Source of the DNA: Cyclospora cayetanensis
Lineage: Eukaryota; Apicomplexa; Conoidasida; Eucoccidiorida; Eimeriidae
Direction of reading: 5' to 3'
Assembly (NCBI RefSeq): GCF_002999335.1
Contig: NW_020312230.1
Location: 1-35,838, forward strand
DNA: 35,838 nucleotides
Both the position numbers and the translations under genes were made by a program. Every line of letters starts with the position of its first letter. Positions within the stretch are counted from its first letter, which is position 1. A model generated the notes under the pieces. That model had not been told where the DNA came from. It did no database searches and was given only the letters and a program-made list of their open reading frames with translations. Shown piece after piece: positions 10,255-19,615 of this stretch.

Positions 10255-11814
10255 TTAAGTGCTTTCGAATTGTTGTTTCTTTCTCTCCAAAGCGCCAAAA
10301 GCCGCTGCCTCCAGCTGCTGCAGGGACATGCTAGCTGCCACCTTCGACCCGCCTAGCCACTCCCACCCTTTTTCTATATCAGCCTCAGCCTGCTGCTTTG
10401 CTGCATCAGCGCGACCCCTGTCACTACAGGCCCTTACGTACTCCAAAATGCGCCCCGCTGCGCCGCTGGTGGGGGATGTGCCCTGAGCTCCACCCAAGCC
10501 AAACGCCGCGGCAACTGCTTTTACCTGCGCTGTACTTAACTCCCCAACACCATTGCACTTGCTACGTGCGGCGGATCTGGAGCTGAGAGTGTCAGCCTGT
10601 GTGGCTTGTACACCAGAAAAGGGCACCTTTGGAAAAGAATGAGCTGCATCCTCCTCTTGGGCGGCTGCCAACGCCGCAGCAAAGGCCGCTGCCGCCTTCT
10701 CAGTCTCTTCTGCAATATTAAGGGCCTCTTCATCCTCTTCATTAGTGGTAGCTGCTCCTCCACCAGAGCTGTCCTCCTTTTGTTGCTGGTGTAGTTCAAC
10801 AACGCCCGCGATGTTTCGCACTCTCTGTAACAGCGCCTCTAGGCCTTTGACCTTGTTGGCAAGCTTAGCACTGAGACCATGTGCCTTGCTTCCACCGGTG
10901 TTTGATTGGCATTGTCGCTGAAGGAGCAGTGCTGACTCAATAGCACGCTCCCTGGAGGTGAAGGATATGCAAGCCTGGCCCTTTGATTTGGAGAATAGAC
11001 ACAAATCGATGGCCCCGTGCGCTACTAGCAGAGAACACAGCAATTCTGGTGTAGGGACCTCTGGTGGTACGGCTTTGCTGCGACTAATTCGCCCTCCTTG
11101 TACTGCCTCTTCCGCATTATCCGCCTCAGCCTTAGCAGCAGGGAGCCACGACAACAAAACGGACCTGTAGAGAATAGCTGCCAAGTCATCTTCGGCCTCT
11201 GCTGCCTCTTGTGAATGCAATGGAGCTTGTGGTTGCCAGTGCTGCTGCTGGTAAACCGAATTCTGCCTAAAGCACTCGCGCCTCATGGCATCCCTCTCTT
11301 GCTTTTTGCGCCTCAACAGGTTCTCATTCTGCTCTCTTATCTCCTTCAGCAGCTCCGCTTCTGAATCAACTTTGGGCCCCTTGCGTGCCTCTGCCTCTCG
11401 CCTCTCGAGCTCTGCTTTTAGTCGTTGGCGCTCCTTGTCTTTTGCGGTCCACCTGAGTTTCTGCTGTTCGCGTTCCTGCCGCAGGCTGAGAAGCGCCTGC
11501 AAGTGCTTGTGATAAGCCTCCCTTTGGCTTGCGTCCGATAAGAAAGCAAAAGCGAGGTTCACCTTCACAAACTCTGCGCCCGCTTCTGCCTCTCGCCCCT
11601 TGTTTTTGTCAGGATGTGCCCGTAGAGCGGCTTTTCGGTAAGCGGTTCCGATGGCTTTGATGGCCAGGCCCTCTCTGGCCCTGATGGCGGCTTCATCAAA
11701 AGCGCATTCTTGCACGCTGACTGGTCTCCCATGCTCCGGGAGGCACAGGCCAAGCAAAGTGTATGGACACAGCCCCTGGAGGCCTTCGGGCAGAGCGCAC
11801 CGCCCTGTTGTCAT
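10255..11814 (-). CDS. J-domain + RRM protein, DNAJC17/Cwf23-like spliceosomal co-chaperone
   Basis: Single-exon 519-aa protein. The J domain occupies about residues 16-102: helix I around YTLLGLCL, helix II IKAIGTAYRKAALRA, and the HPD motif at 67-69 that stimulates Hsp70 ATPase. About 28 extra residues separate helix I from helix II. A charged coiled-coil-like segment follows (105-185), then an RRM-like fold at about 217-300, with a β1-like SVLLSWLP and an RNP-like KGQACISF. J domain, coiled coil and RRM in this order is the DNAJC17 (yeast Cwf23) layout, a co-chaperone linked to spliceosome disassembly. The human protein is 304 aa; here the tail carries poly-Ala/Glu low complexity (about 365-395) and a conserved-looking end. 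The J domain is certain; the orthology is inferred from architecture. Confidence 0.85.
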   Translation of the reverse strand: MTTGRCALPEGLQGLCPYTLLGLCLPEHGRPVSVQECAFDEAAIRAREGLAIKAIGTAYRKAALRAHPDKNKGREAEAGAEFVKVNLAFAFLSDASQREAYHKHLQALLSLRQEREQQKLRWTAKDKERQRLKAELERREAEARKGPKVDSEAELLKEIREQNENLLRRKKQERDAMRRECFRQNSVYQQQHWQPQAPLHSQEAAEAEDDLAAILYRSVLLSWLPAAKAEADNAEEAVQGGRISRSKAVPPEVPTPELLCSLLVAHGAIDLCLFSKSKGQACISFTSRERAIESALLLQRQCQSNTGGSKAHGLSAKLANKVKGLEALLQRVRNIAGVVELHQQQKEDSSGGGAATTNEEDEEALNIAEETEKAAAAFAAALAAAQEEDAAHSFPKVPFSGVQATQADTLSSRSAARSKCNGVGELSTAQVKAVAAAFGLGGAQGTSPTSGAAGRILEYVRACSDRGRADAAKQQAEADIEKGWEWLGGSKVAASMSLQQLEAAAFGALERKKQQFEST

Positions 11815-12739
11815 TGCGTTACATCCAGTGCTGATGTACTTTTACCAGTCGAAACACTTTTAATAGGTCTGAGAGCTTAAGCAATCCAGGAAGAGCCTAG
11901 CCGGAAGGTCCGTAGTTGCCCTAGAGGGAAGGATGGCCCTCCAGGCACCAGGTAACTAGGGGCATGTCCGAATCACTAATGCGATTAAAAAGCAAGAAAG
12001 AATAGATAATAATCATCTTGCTGCATTTGGCTTGGTTTGAAGCGCATAGCGCCATATGCTGCAATGATATTATCTTTCCATTCCTAGTGGGGCTGCGGCT
12101 TCGGGGACTCACAGTTGAGTGGAGGGCCCCCTAACAAATCTGGAAAACATAATACGTATCGTCCGATGTTTGAAAACCAGACCATAATCACCATCATCAA
12201 CACTGTCCTACTATTGACTGGGTTTTAGTTGGAGAAATGGGGACAGTGGGGCGGGCGGTGTAGGTCACTCCCGAGAATGCTCTGTACACGCAAACAGGAG
12301 AACCCTCTTTGGCATCAATATTAAGCTAGTTGCGTCGACCATCTGCGTGTGCGCTCTAAGTGTGCTATACGGCTAGCACAGCTCCTCCACACTCTTTCCA
12401 AATATTGCAGGATCCCTGTGGTACATCAACAAGTTCGTCCCATCCCATTACGCGGCCTAAAATAAGCAGTGCAGTACAACTTGAGGTGCAAACTGAGTTG
12501 AACAGGTACCCTTATTTAGATTTATGCATTCATTCGGGTCATCGTTGAACAATGTATACGCATTTCAGAATGGTGCATGAATATCCATAGCCGTGGAGGC
12601 CTAAGCTAGGCGTAAATACTTTCTACTACATTGGATTCAGAACAAGAACCAGTATAACTAACTTATCGGTTCGTCTGTTCGTAAGTCTTATTCTTTGCAA
12701 AGGACTGACAGCTCGATACAAGAGGCGCTCTACTGTGTT
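11815..12739. other. intergenic: upstream of J-domain gene, leader side of retroelement A
   Basis: No ORF above about 65 codons. The left part should hold the promoter of the minus-strand J-domain gene. From about 12660 the sequence begins to resemble the leader of the other retroelement copies, for example GCTCGATACAA at 12712-12722, also found at the 5' end of fragment E. No paired LTR ends could be identified. Confidence 0.45.
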
Positions 12740-12766
12740 CGCGTGGGCGACATGCTACGTGCTACT

Positions 12767-13850
12767 ATCTGTGAGTGCTCGGAATGCTTAGATGCACCGA
12801 AGCCCACCCTAACTGTGCCACTGCCCTCAGGTTGAGAATTTAGAGGCGTGCTGGCAGGAGATAGGGGGAGGACTTCCGAAAAATACATAGTAATTTCCTG
12901 TTGACTCTGCATTGAGCCTGAAGTAGAGTGGGTCTTTACAAAATCTTTTTATAGCATTTTAGAGCTGGCAGCACTGCATGGGTCGACACACTTGCTCTCC
13001 GCTCATCCAGTGGCTGTGGATGTAGTGCACTGCCAAGTTCGTCTGCAAGAAGGATCTGGCTTCGCTCAAACCATTTGTTGACTCAATTATTTGTTTTTCT
13101 TTGGCAAAAATTTTGGCGCACACCGTCTCAAAGTACACATTGGCACAACACCTATTCAAGAGGCGGAATGCGGCTTGCAAGCTGGTGTGAACGCAGTATC
13201 GTCACAGCGGCTAGAGAGTAAGTTCAATTCACTCTCAAGAGAGGCATCGAGGAGTTTATACCAACCAGATAAGTATAGTACTCGTAAGGATATGAATATA
13301 TCCAAAGAGCGTTCCTGCCAGCTGGGGACGTACCTCGTGTTGCATGCTGCTGATGAAGAAAACTCAATTCTGTTAAGGCATGCTTCTTGGAGTAAGTAGC
13401 ACTTGAGTTGTGGCTCTTCTCATGCAAAGGGAGCCGTGTGCCTGCATGAAGTCCTACACTTCAAGTCTTCGTACAATCCCTGACTCACCCATTTATGCTG
13501 GGATTAGTCCACCTGCAAGCATTGGAAGAACTGAAAAAATGTACACCAGGAGACTCAGTCGATCGGTATTCTAATATGTATGGGACTTTGGCTTGCCAAA
13601 GCCACTACGACGATTAACAGAGACTTTATCACTGGTTAAACTCGGTGCTACACAAAGTGTCAGGTCATGTGGTTGCAGTATAGGCAGCGACTGAGCGACG
13701 ACCAAGCAGCCGACGGGTGCTGCTTCTACACCGGATGGACTACCTGAAGATGAGAGCAAAGGAGCGTAATCATTGCGTGCTTGGCTGAAAGAGGCAGCCA
13801 AGCCGGGCTTTAAAAATCATGGATTTTGGGGCTGTGCTAACAAGCCCTAG
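12767..13850 (+). pseudogene. gag remnant of element A
   Basis: Homologous at nucleotide level to 23829-24870 in copy B; shared landmarks are ACTATCTGTGA...CTCGGA(A/G)TGC at the start and CTACACAAAGTGTCAGG near the end. The frame is broken in many places. In copy B the same region encodes a capsid-like stretch containing LFADWRAYSVLHPAEEENP. No zinc knuckle can be identified. Confidence 0.6.
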
Positions 13851-14194
13851 CCTACAGACTTTCGAGGATGACGATAGAATGCCGGAGGGAATCTGCACAT
13901 TTAAGCAGCCTCATTGCCACAGCAAGGCATCTGTTTGCATCCTGAAAATTTGGATCACATAATGCGGAAGCGAAAGCGAATGCACAAATTTTAGGAACTT
14001 GAACAACAGGAGTGGGTCCAGCGGAAGCACGCTGCTTGGCAAACAGACAAGGTGCATCAGGGAACGGGAATCTCCCGTGCATGCTTCGGCACAGAAGAGG
14101 AGCAACAGAGGGTAGTGCTTCAATTCTCAACTCACAATCGTTCAGTTCTGCGCTGATACATTTTCACGTCAATGCTAAAGTGCTACTAGCGGTA

Positions 14195-14455
14195 CCGTAC
14201 TTGACAGTGGGTGTGACATGAATCTGCTAGGCAAAGCCACGGTGCACAGGTGCAGTCTGCCTGGTCACTCGCTAGCGCAGTCTTTACTACTAAGATTTGC
14301 TGATGAGCGGCAGAATGCAAGGCTTTGCAGGGCTACAGCAGTTAAATTCCACTTTAAATTGGAATCGGTTAGTATCAGCATGGTTCGCAACACCTCTATT
14401 GCATCCGTGCATCAACACGTAATCCTGGATTTGCTATGGATGGCCCATTGAGACT
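14195..14455 (+). pseudogene. retropepsin (protease) remnant of element A
   Basis: Fragments match copy B protease: MNLLGKATVHRCSLPGHSL at 14218 corresponds to the strand after the active site, and HQHVILDLLWMAH at about 14411-14449 corresponds to the VILG-W motif that closes Ty3/gypsy proteases. The active-site segment upstream (about 14195-14217) has lost its frame. Confidence 0.6.
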
Positions 14456-14754
14456 AAAGATCCGGTCAGAGATGTGCTCTGTAGAAGTTTATGTTTAAAA
14501 AACCGCTAGGAGGAATAGAATTCTGCTATTCTCAATGACGAGTACCTCATTCGTGAGGAGTCGCAACAAGCTGGTCACTTAGTGAGGTGAGGCAGAGCCT
14601 TCATATGAGCAGCCGAGTAGAGCAACAACAGAAAATGGATCTGGGCATGCACCCATTGTTGGTGGCTCAGCAACTCGTTCCTAATTAGTAAATGCAATCG
14701 CACACTTTGGCCGAGAAACAGCAAAATTAGGCAAATACCAAGCCAAATTTTGCG

Positions 14755-15560
14755 CATGCCTTTAATAAAGACGAGCTGCCAGCAGGCTGGCCACTTGCTC
14801 GTCTTCTAGCGAACCGTGCTGAACTAATCCTTGGGTACCACCTAAGCTATGCTTTGCGGTGTGCAACGCCCTCACATCATGAAGGAATGACTGAGAGGCA
14901 GTGAATGACCTGCTGGAAAGGCAAGCAGTAGGATTCGGCAATCACACGTGGGCACAACCTGGTGTTGGTGCCGAAAAGGAGGGAAGGTGGTTCCTATGCG
15001 TTGCCCTCCAGCTCCTAAACAAGAACCCTTTGGAGCGGGGGTTGCCTTTGCCTCGAATCGGCGAAATTATTTCACACACCACGCGTAGCAACAGAGTGAT
15101 CAGCATTTGACTCCACAGGCCTTTTCTTACAAATTTTCATTCACTCAGAAGACACGCATGAAACGTCCGTCCACGCTTGCACTTGCAAACTCGAGTAGAC
15201 TTGTATGCCATTTAGAAATGCCAGTGCCCCGACCGAATCGCAACGTCTATTTAAGGGGAAATTTCATGAGCCTTTCAGGGAGGGGAGGATGGATGTCACA
15301 TGGACGACGGCATTGTATTCTGCTGAAACGCTGAAGAGTGCCTGAACAACGTACTGGGTGCGCTTTGTGTAATATCAGGCAAGCACTGGTAGTTGAAGGC
15401 ACGCGATAGTTTGTTTTGAATTTGCACATTGTGCTTTGAGATCCCGCGCCTCGGTTGCAGGGACTCAACCAGATCCAGCAGAAAACGAAGCACTGAAGGT
15501 GTGATCTTTACCGTTACGCACTCCGAAGTAGCTTGCAAATTTAGATAGGCTTGCATCTGA
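14755..15560 (+). pseudogene. reverse transcriptase remnant of element A
   Basis: Starts with GACGAGCTGCCAGCAGGCTGG at 14771, the same N-terminal block as in copies B and C. The catalytic box is at about 15292-15308, where ATGGACGAC encodes MDD followed by GIVF; the preceding VY/VH is out of frame by one base. Stops interrupt both halves. The spacing from N-terminal block to the DD box (about 530 bp) is like that in copy B. Confidence 0.7.
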
Positions 15561-15698
15561 ACACCAAAATTTCACCCATGGATTTGCTCCGATTCCTGCC
15601 TGTTTGCCTATTCTACTTCAGAAAATGAAGTCTATGGTCACGAACAGAGGAAGCCGCTGTCGCAGCAAGGAGGCGTATCGGCTGCCTTCTAAATCCTT

Positions 15699-15748
15699 GG
15701 GTACTTGCACTGTCCGAGTGTACGGGTACTTGCACTGTCCGACTGTGA
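15699..15748 (+). repeat. 25-bp tandem duplication
   Basis: GGGTACTTGCACTGTCCGA occurs at 15699 and again at 15724, exact period 25. It lies between the reverse transcriptase and RNase H parts of element A and is a private lesion of this copy. Confidence 0.85.
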
Positions 15749-15869
15749 GCATTATTCTTCCCAACATCTCTGTTGCTACATATGTAGTGTTAAGTATCAC
15801 GCTTTTCCGACAGGATGTATGCTCTCAACAACAATAATTGACTGCTTGTTTTTGTCATCGCTCGATCGG

Positions 15870-16100
15870 GCCAAGCAGCGATATCCTGTGCGGCGAGCAG
15901 AACTCCATGCAGCGTGGTGGGGAATATAAAGTGCCGGCACTACTTATATTGGTGTCAAGTAATGTATACAAATAACTACTTGGGAATTTTCCAATTTTGG
16001 AACTATTTGCTGCCTTGGGCACCTCCTTCCGTGTAATTATCAATGTGGCAAGTTAAGGGCATCACCAATGTAGTAGCCGGCGCGTTCTCTCGATGCCCCA
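15870..16100 (+). pseudogene. RNase H remnant of element A
   Basis: AKQRYPVRRAELHAAWWGI at about 15870 matches the KRYPVWEAELxAVxWAV-type strand of Ty3/gypsy RNase H, and copy B has QRYRVWQTKLYVVRWGV at the same place. It ends with GITNVVAGAFSRCPSSS (16060-16110), equivalent to the NVVADALSR motif, with the Asp changed to Gly. Confidence 0.65.
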
Positions 16101-16534
16101 GCAGTTCATTGTGGTGCAGCGTAGCCTCATTTGGCTGTAATGATTTTCGGCTCTCATCGAGGCTTAGTAAGTTTATGCTTTCGGTACCCATGCATCGCTA
16201 TTCTTGCCAACCGTCAACATGGTTGAAAGTTGAAGCAATACCTCGTTGAGAATACTCTGCTGTGGTTCAAACGAGAGGGGAAAATCCGCCGCCTGTAGAT
16301 TTCAACTTCATTTTTCGGCGCCGCCTTGCGCAAAGCCCATGCTTATGTTTTTCGGGCGATGGTAAGACCTACCCTGTTTAAAAACTTTAGCGGTCTTCCT
16401 GGTGGCTTGGGATGCGGCCCGGGGCAGTGGAGTGCGAAGTTTCATGCCCAGATTGTCATTAGTCGGAGCCAGACAATTTTCCTTAGCCCGGCATTTTACA
16501 TAGCCTATCAAATCCCTGAATAATTCAAATTGTT

Positions 16535-17160
16535 TTGGCAATAAACTGTCTTGTTGGACTGCCGAGGTTCACGGGTCGGGATTGCATCCTCATCCTTATC
16601 GACAGAGCACTCCCATTTTATCCCTCGATTCAGCTCTGTTGTCGCTCAGGAATTTGCTCCTTTATTCATGCCTCATGTACGAAATCTCTACAGATTTTCC
16701 AGGAGTATCGCTACCGAAAGGAGCCTGAAGCTTGTTGGTGCGTTCTGGTGTGCGTTTATTATGCTCACTTGCACACTCAGTACAACATATCCAGTGCACA
16801 TCATTCTGATGCATATGGCTAGACGGAGCGCACCAGTCGCACCCTTGTGCAGTATTCGCGCCTTTAAGAAAGTGCAACCACTTGGATTTAGTTTCTTTCT
16901 TCTGCTGAGTGGTTGTAATACAACACAGGGTCTTCACATGCTGTTCTCCCACAATCCGGGCTTACGTTAAAAAGCTCCCCTTTGCTCCGGGTCTGGACCT
17001 TGCGACCCGAGATCACCAGCCACTCTGAGCAACAGAGGAACTCATAGAAAAGGTGAATAATGCGGGTGATTGCATGCGAAACGCACAAGAGAGAAACGCA
17101 CACAGTTATGACAAGCAGCGTTCGACTGTGTATTTCGGGCCTGGAAAAATTGCCCGCGTA
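16535..17160 (+). pseudogene. integrase remnant of element A
   Basis: Two overlapping frames together follow the integrase core: GLPRFTGRDCILILIDR carries the first catalytic Asp; SRSIATERSLKLVGAFW matches the SIVTDRDPKFVGAFW-type block, with the second Asp replaced by Glu; the third block keeps the Glu of TERTSRTL in another frame at 16823. The C-terminal part (about 17050-17160) contains AHSYDKQRSTVYFGPGKIA, as in the GPF/Y-type tail. Frameshifts make it non-functional. Confidence 0.7.
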
Positions 17161-17261
17161 ACTAGGCAGACTTTATACAGTGCATCGAAATGAGTAGACA
17201 AAAATTTGCGGCTTTAAGCTAGCGCCATTTCTACGCTTTTCTGAATCAACGCTGTTTTTAA

Positions 17262-17555
17262 CACTTTTGTCAGACCTATAGATGCGGCAGTAACATTGCT
17301 TCGCTGAAGTGGCTCCAATTTGCCGACGTGCTTGCGGACCTTGCAGTGCAGGCACGTGACCAGGCTGGACGCGGGGAATTTTTGGAAAGCCATAGAAATT
17401 CTAAGTTCAAGGACTATCGAGCATCAAGAGCACACTGGAGAGAATTTCCAGTAAAATTACATGAGGAAAGCCAGTATAAGTCGTTGGCAGCGGAGCAGTT
17501 GCGGGCTCTGTTGCCTGTGGGAGAACTTGCGGCTCTGTTTGGCTCACAACCCTAG
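17262..17555 (+). CDS. intact 97-codon frame with chromodomain-like segment, 3' end of element A
   Basis: Open from just after TAA (17259-17261) to TAG (17553-17555) without interruption, although the element before it is riddled with stops. KFKDYRASRAHWREFPVKL resembles the aromatic-rich core of chromodomains (KWKGY...W.P..L), and its place directly after integrase is where chromoviruses carry one. The tail is Ala/Leu-rich and ends LFGSQP. A pyrimidine-rich run ending TTTTGTCAG at 17265-17273 could act as a splice acceptor, so it could also be an exon of an unrelated gene. No ATG lies near its start; the call is tentative. Confidence 0.35.
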   Translation, partial: HFCQTYRCGSNIASLKWLQFADVLADLAVQARDQAGRGEFLESHRNSKFKDYRASRAHWREFPVKLHEESQYKSLAAEQLRALLPVGELAALFGSQP

Positions 17556-19615
17556 CTACCATAGACAGTATTCCTCGCGCCTTTGGTATCTGTTCTTATC
17601 CAGCGCATGCTCTACCTAAAATCAACACCTTCACCTATAAATACTGGTTGGCACGGCCCCAAAATATTCTTGTTAAGGTGCACCCTACTCTCAGATTTAT
17701 GAGCAGCCGCTCTTCGGTGTGTTGCCTCCCACACTGTCCCCCTGTGCTCTCTTGAGGCTCGAGAGCCCACTGTGCTGCCTGTGCCGTCTGTATTTACCTG
17801 CAAAGACTACTGCATGCATACCTGAGGTGCTGCCGTACTAGTGCGTATTTTGATTGTTTGTAGACATTTTCCTTGTCTTCTGTTTCTCGCAGCTGGAGAC
17901 TCCCATAGCAAGACATCGCTCTGCGGCGCTCGCGTTGGTTTTGTCTTCGTTGGTGATTGGCCAGTGTTTGTACGTTCTTCCCTTCAGTTTCCCTCTATCA
18001 TCATATGCACCCTTGTTTTCGCATTTGTAGTGTTTTTGCGTTTGTGAGAGGCGGGGTACCATGCCAGCAGCTCTTCTGCTGCCCTGCAGGTAGCTGGTGT
18101 CGACATCAGGTAAGGGAAGGAGAAGGTTTATCGTGGCTAGCTATAAGCGCTTTCTACTCCACTAGTGTATTTAACCGCAAATTCCTAATAAATTGACTGT
18201 TTGGCTTGTCTGGATCGATTCTACTAATCGCAAAATGGCGTCAACTCAAAAAGATTAGGCGCAATGTTGCATACGTGCACACAACGTGTAGGAACCCGTA
18301 ACCGGCTAAGCCGAGCATAACGAGATTCGACTACTCTGGTGACACTTGGCCAGGAATTAATGAAGAATTGACCAATGACTTTGCCCGTTCGTACACTACA
18401 TTAGAACATGCCCTGTTGCATTGAGCTACAAGTACTCCGCGGCAATTAAAATCACGAGTAGGCAAATCAAATAGTCAATTCATGACATTTTCGCACTTAA
18501 ATCTAACTAGTGTAGCAGAAGGTGCGGCCCAAAAGTAGCATAGCCCACTACAGGAGCAGTATTCATTACTTAAATAATCCAAGAAGCATGATTATTTCGA
18601 GCCAGTGTTGAACATGTATCGGCAGAGAATGTCTAGGTAAGTGCACAACTGAATGCGCCAATACATGCTCAGCTAATGCCTCTCCAGAGCTTCCAGGAGC
18701 TGTGTGGGCGCTCTCAGGCTCCTAATTGAACAAAGAATTACCAAATGCTAAAGAACTCGGAAAATTCGCACCCTTGGCCCACCGAAATCTTATAAAAGAA
18801 ACAAAAATACACGCAGTCATCGGTATTAAAGCATGCCCAGGACAAGTATCACTGCTCATGGGCATGCATACGCAGCTGGAGCGCGCCAACAACGGGAAGC
18901 CTTGCGAATAGCGAATCTGAGGTTCTACTCCTGCAGCCACTTTCTTGCTTGGTTGTATCATTTTTGACACTTTGCTGCGTCTCCGATAGCAATCTTACTT
19001 GTATTCCCGCGCCTCGGCTTTTAGCAGAACCTCTTTTTTTGCAGGCGAGCCCTAGGGCTCAACCCCCCACGATCGCCCGTGAGAAAGGGCAGCAAGAGCG
19101 CTTTAGACTGGCGCAACTATCAGCTATTCTTAGTTGGTTCAGTTTTTTGACATCGGCTACTGAGGCCGTGCTGCTGAAGGGAAACCTTGTGGGGGCGCTC
19201 TAGTTATCCAGGTGCCTCTGCATGCTCGATCTACAGCATGAGGCACCGCTGTAGCATGGAGCAGATCTACAGATTGTCAAGACCTGTTCTTCACTAAAAG
19301 CGGTTCCAGCGCAGAAGGACTATTTATCATAGTCCTGCAAGCCATGATGCCGCCGCTGGCCACGTGGCCAGGGATGGAACATAGTTATGAGGCTGTGCGC
19401 AAGTGCCCTTGAGTGTGAGAAGCCGAAAAACAGCGGGTTTTCTTCGAGTGCAGCATAATCTCCTAGAGGCGCCTCAGCTTGCGAGCAGTTGTTTCGCTCA
19501 AGCGGACTGCACTGCACCAGCAGAGGATCGCCGAGTACTTTGGATAGGTTTTCTGGGGGCATCGAACGCAGCTCTCGCACACAGCAGACACGTGCACGAG
19601 GCAACCCCCGATACA
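17556..19615. other. intergenic, promoter side of the KH-domain gene
   Basis: No convincing gene. A 68-codon ORF at 17841-18047 has hydrophobic ends, and a 61-codon ORF lies at 18726-18911; neither has a recognisable motif. The 3' boundary (possible LTR) of element A should lie near the left end but was not found. The last 400 bp precede the KH gene; an imperfect hairpin (GGTGCCTC/GAGGCACC) lies at 19211-19247. Confidence 0.45.

Larger units (their letters stand above)
12740..17555 (+). mobile_element. decayed Ty3/gypsy (chromovirus-like) retroelement, copy A
   Basis: The order gag, protease, reverse transcriptase, RNase H, integrase and chromodomain-like tail can be followed over 4.8 kb on the plus strand, always in short frame fragments broken by stops and indels. 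Nucleotide alignment by eye to copy B (23800-27220) and inverted fragment E supports the limits. This order, with integrase after RNase H, is the Ty3/gypsy order. I found no matching LTR pair, so the outer ends are approximate. Confidence 0.85.

Noticed and set aside
19211..19247. Imperfect hairpin GGTGCCTC...GAGGCACC as terminator or RNA element
   Set aside because: Eight-base stem with a long loop; no T-run or family signature, and bacterial-type terminators are not expected here.
19403..19615. 71-residue N-terminal extension of the KH protein
   Set aside because: It would need a GTG start; the first ATG in frame is 19616, and the extension has no conserved look.
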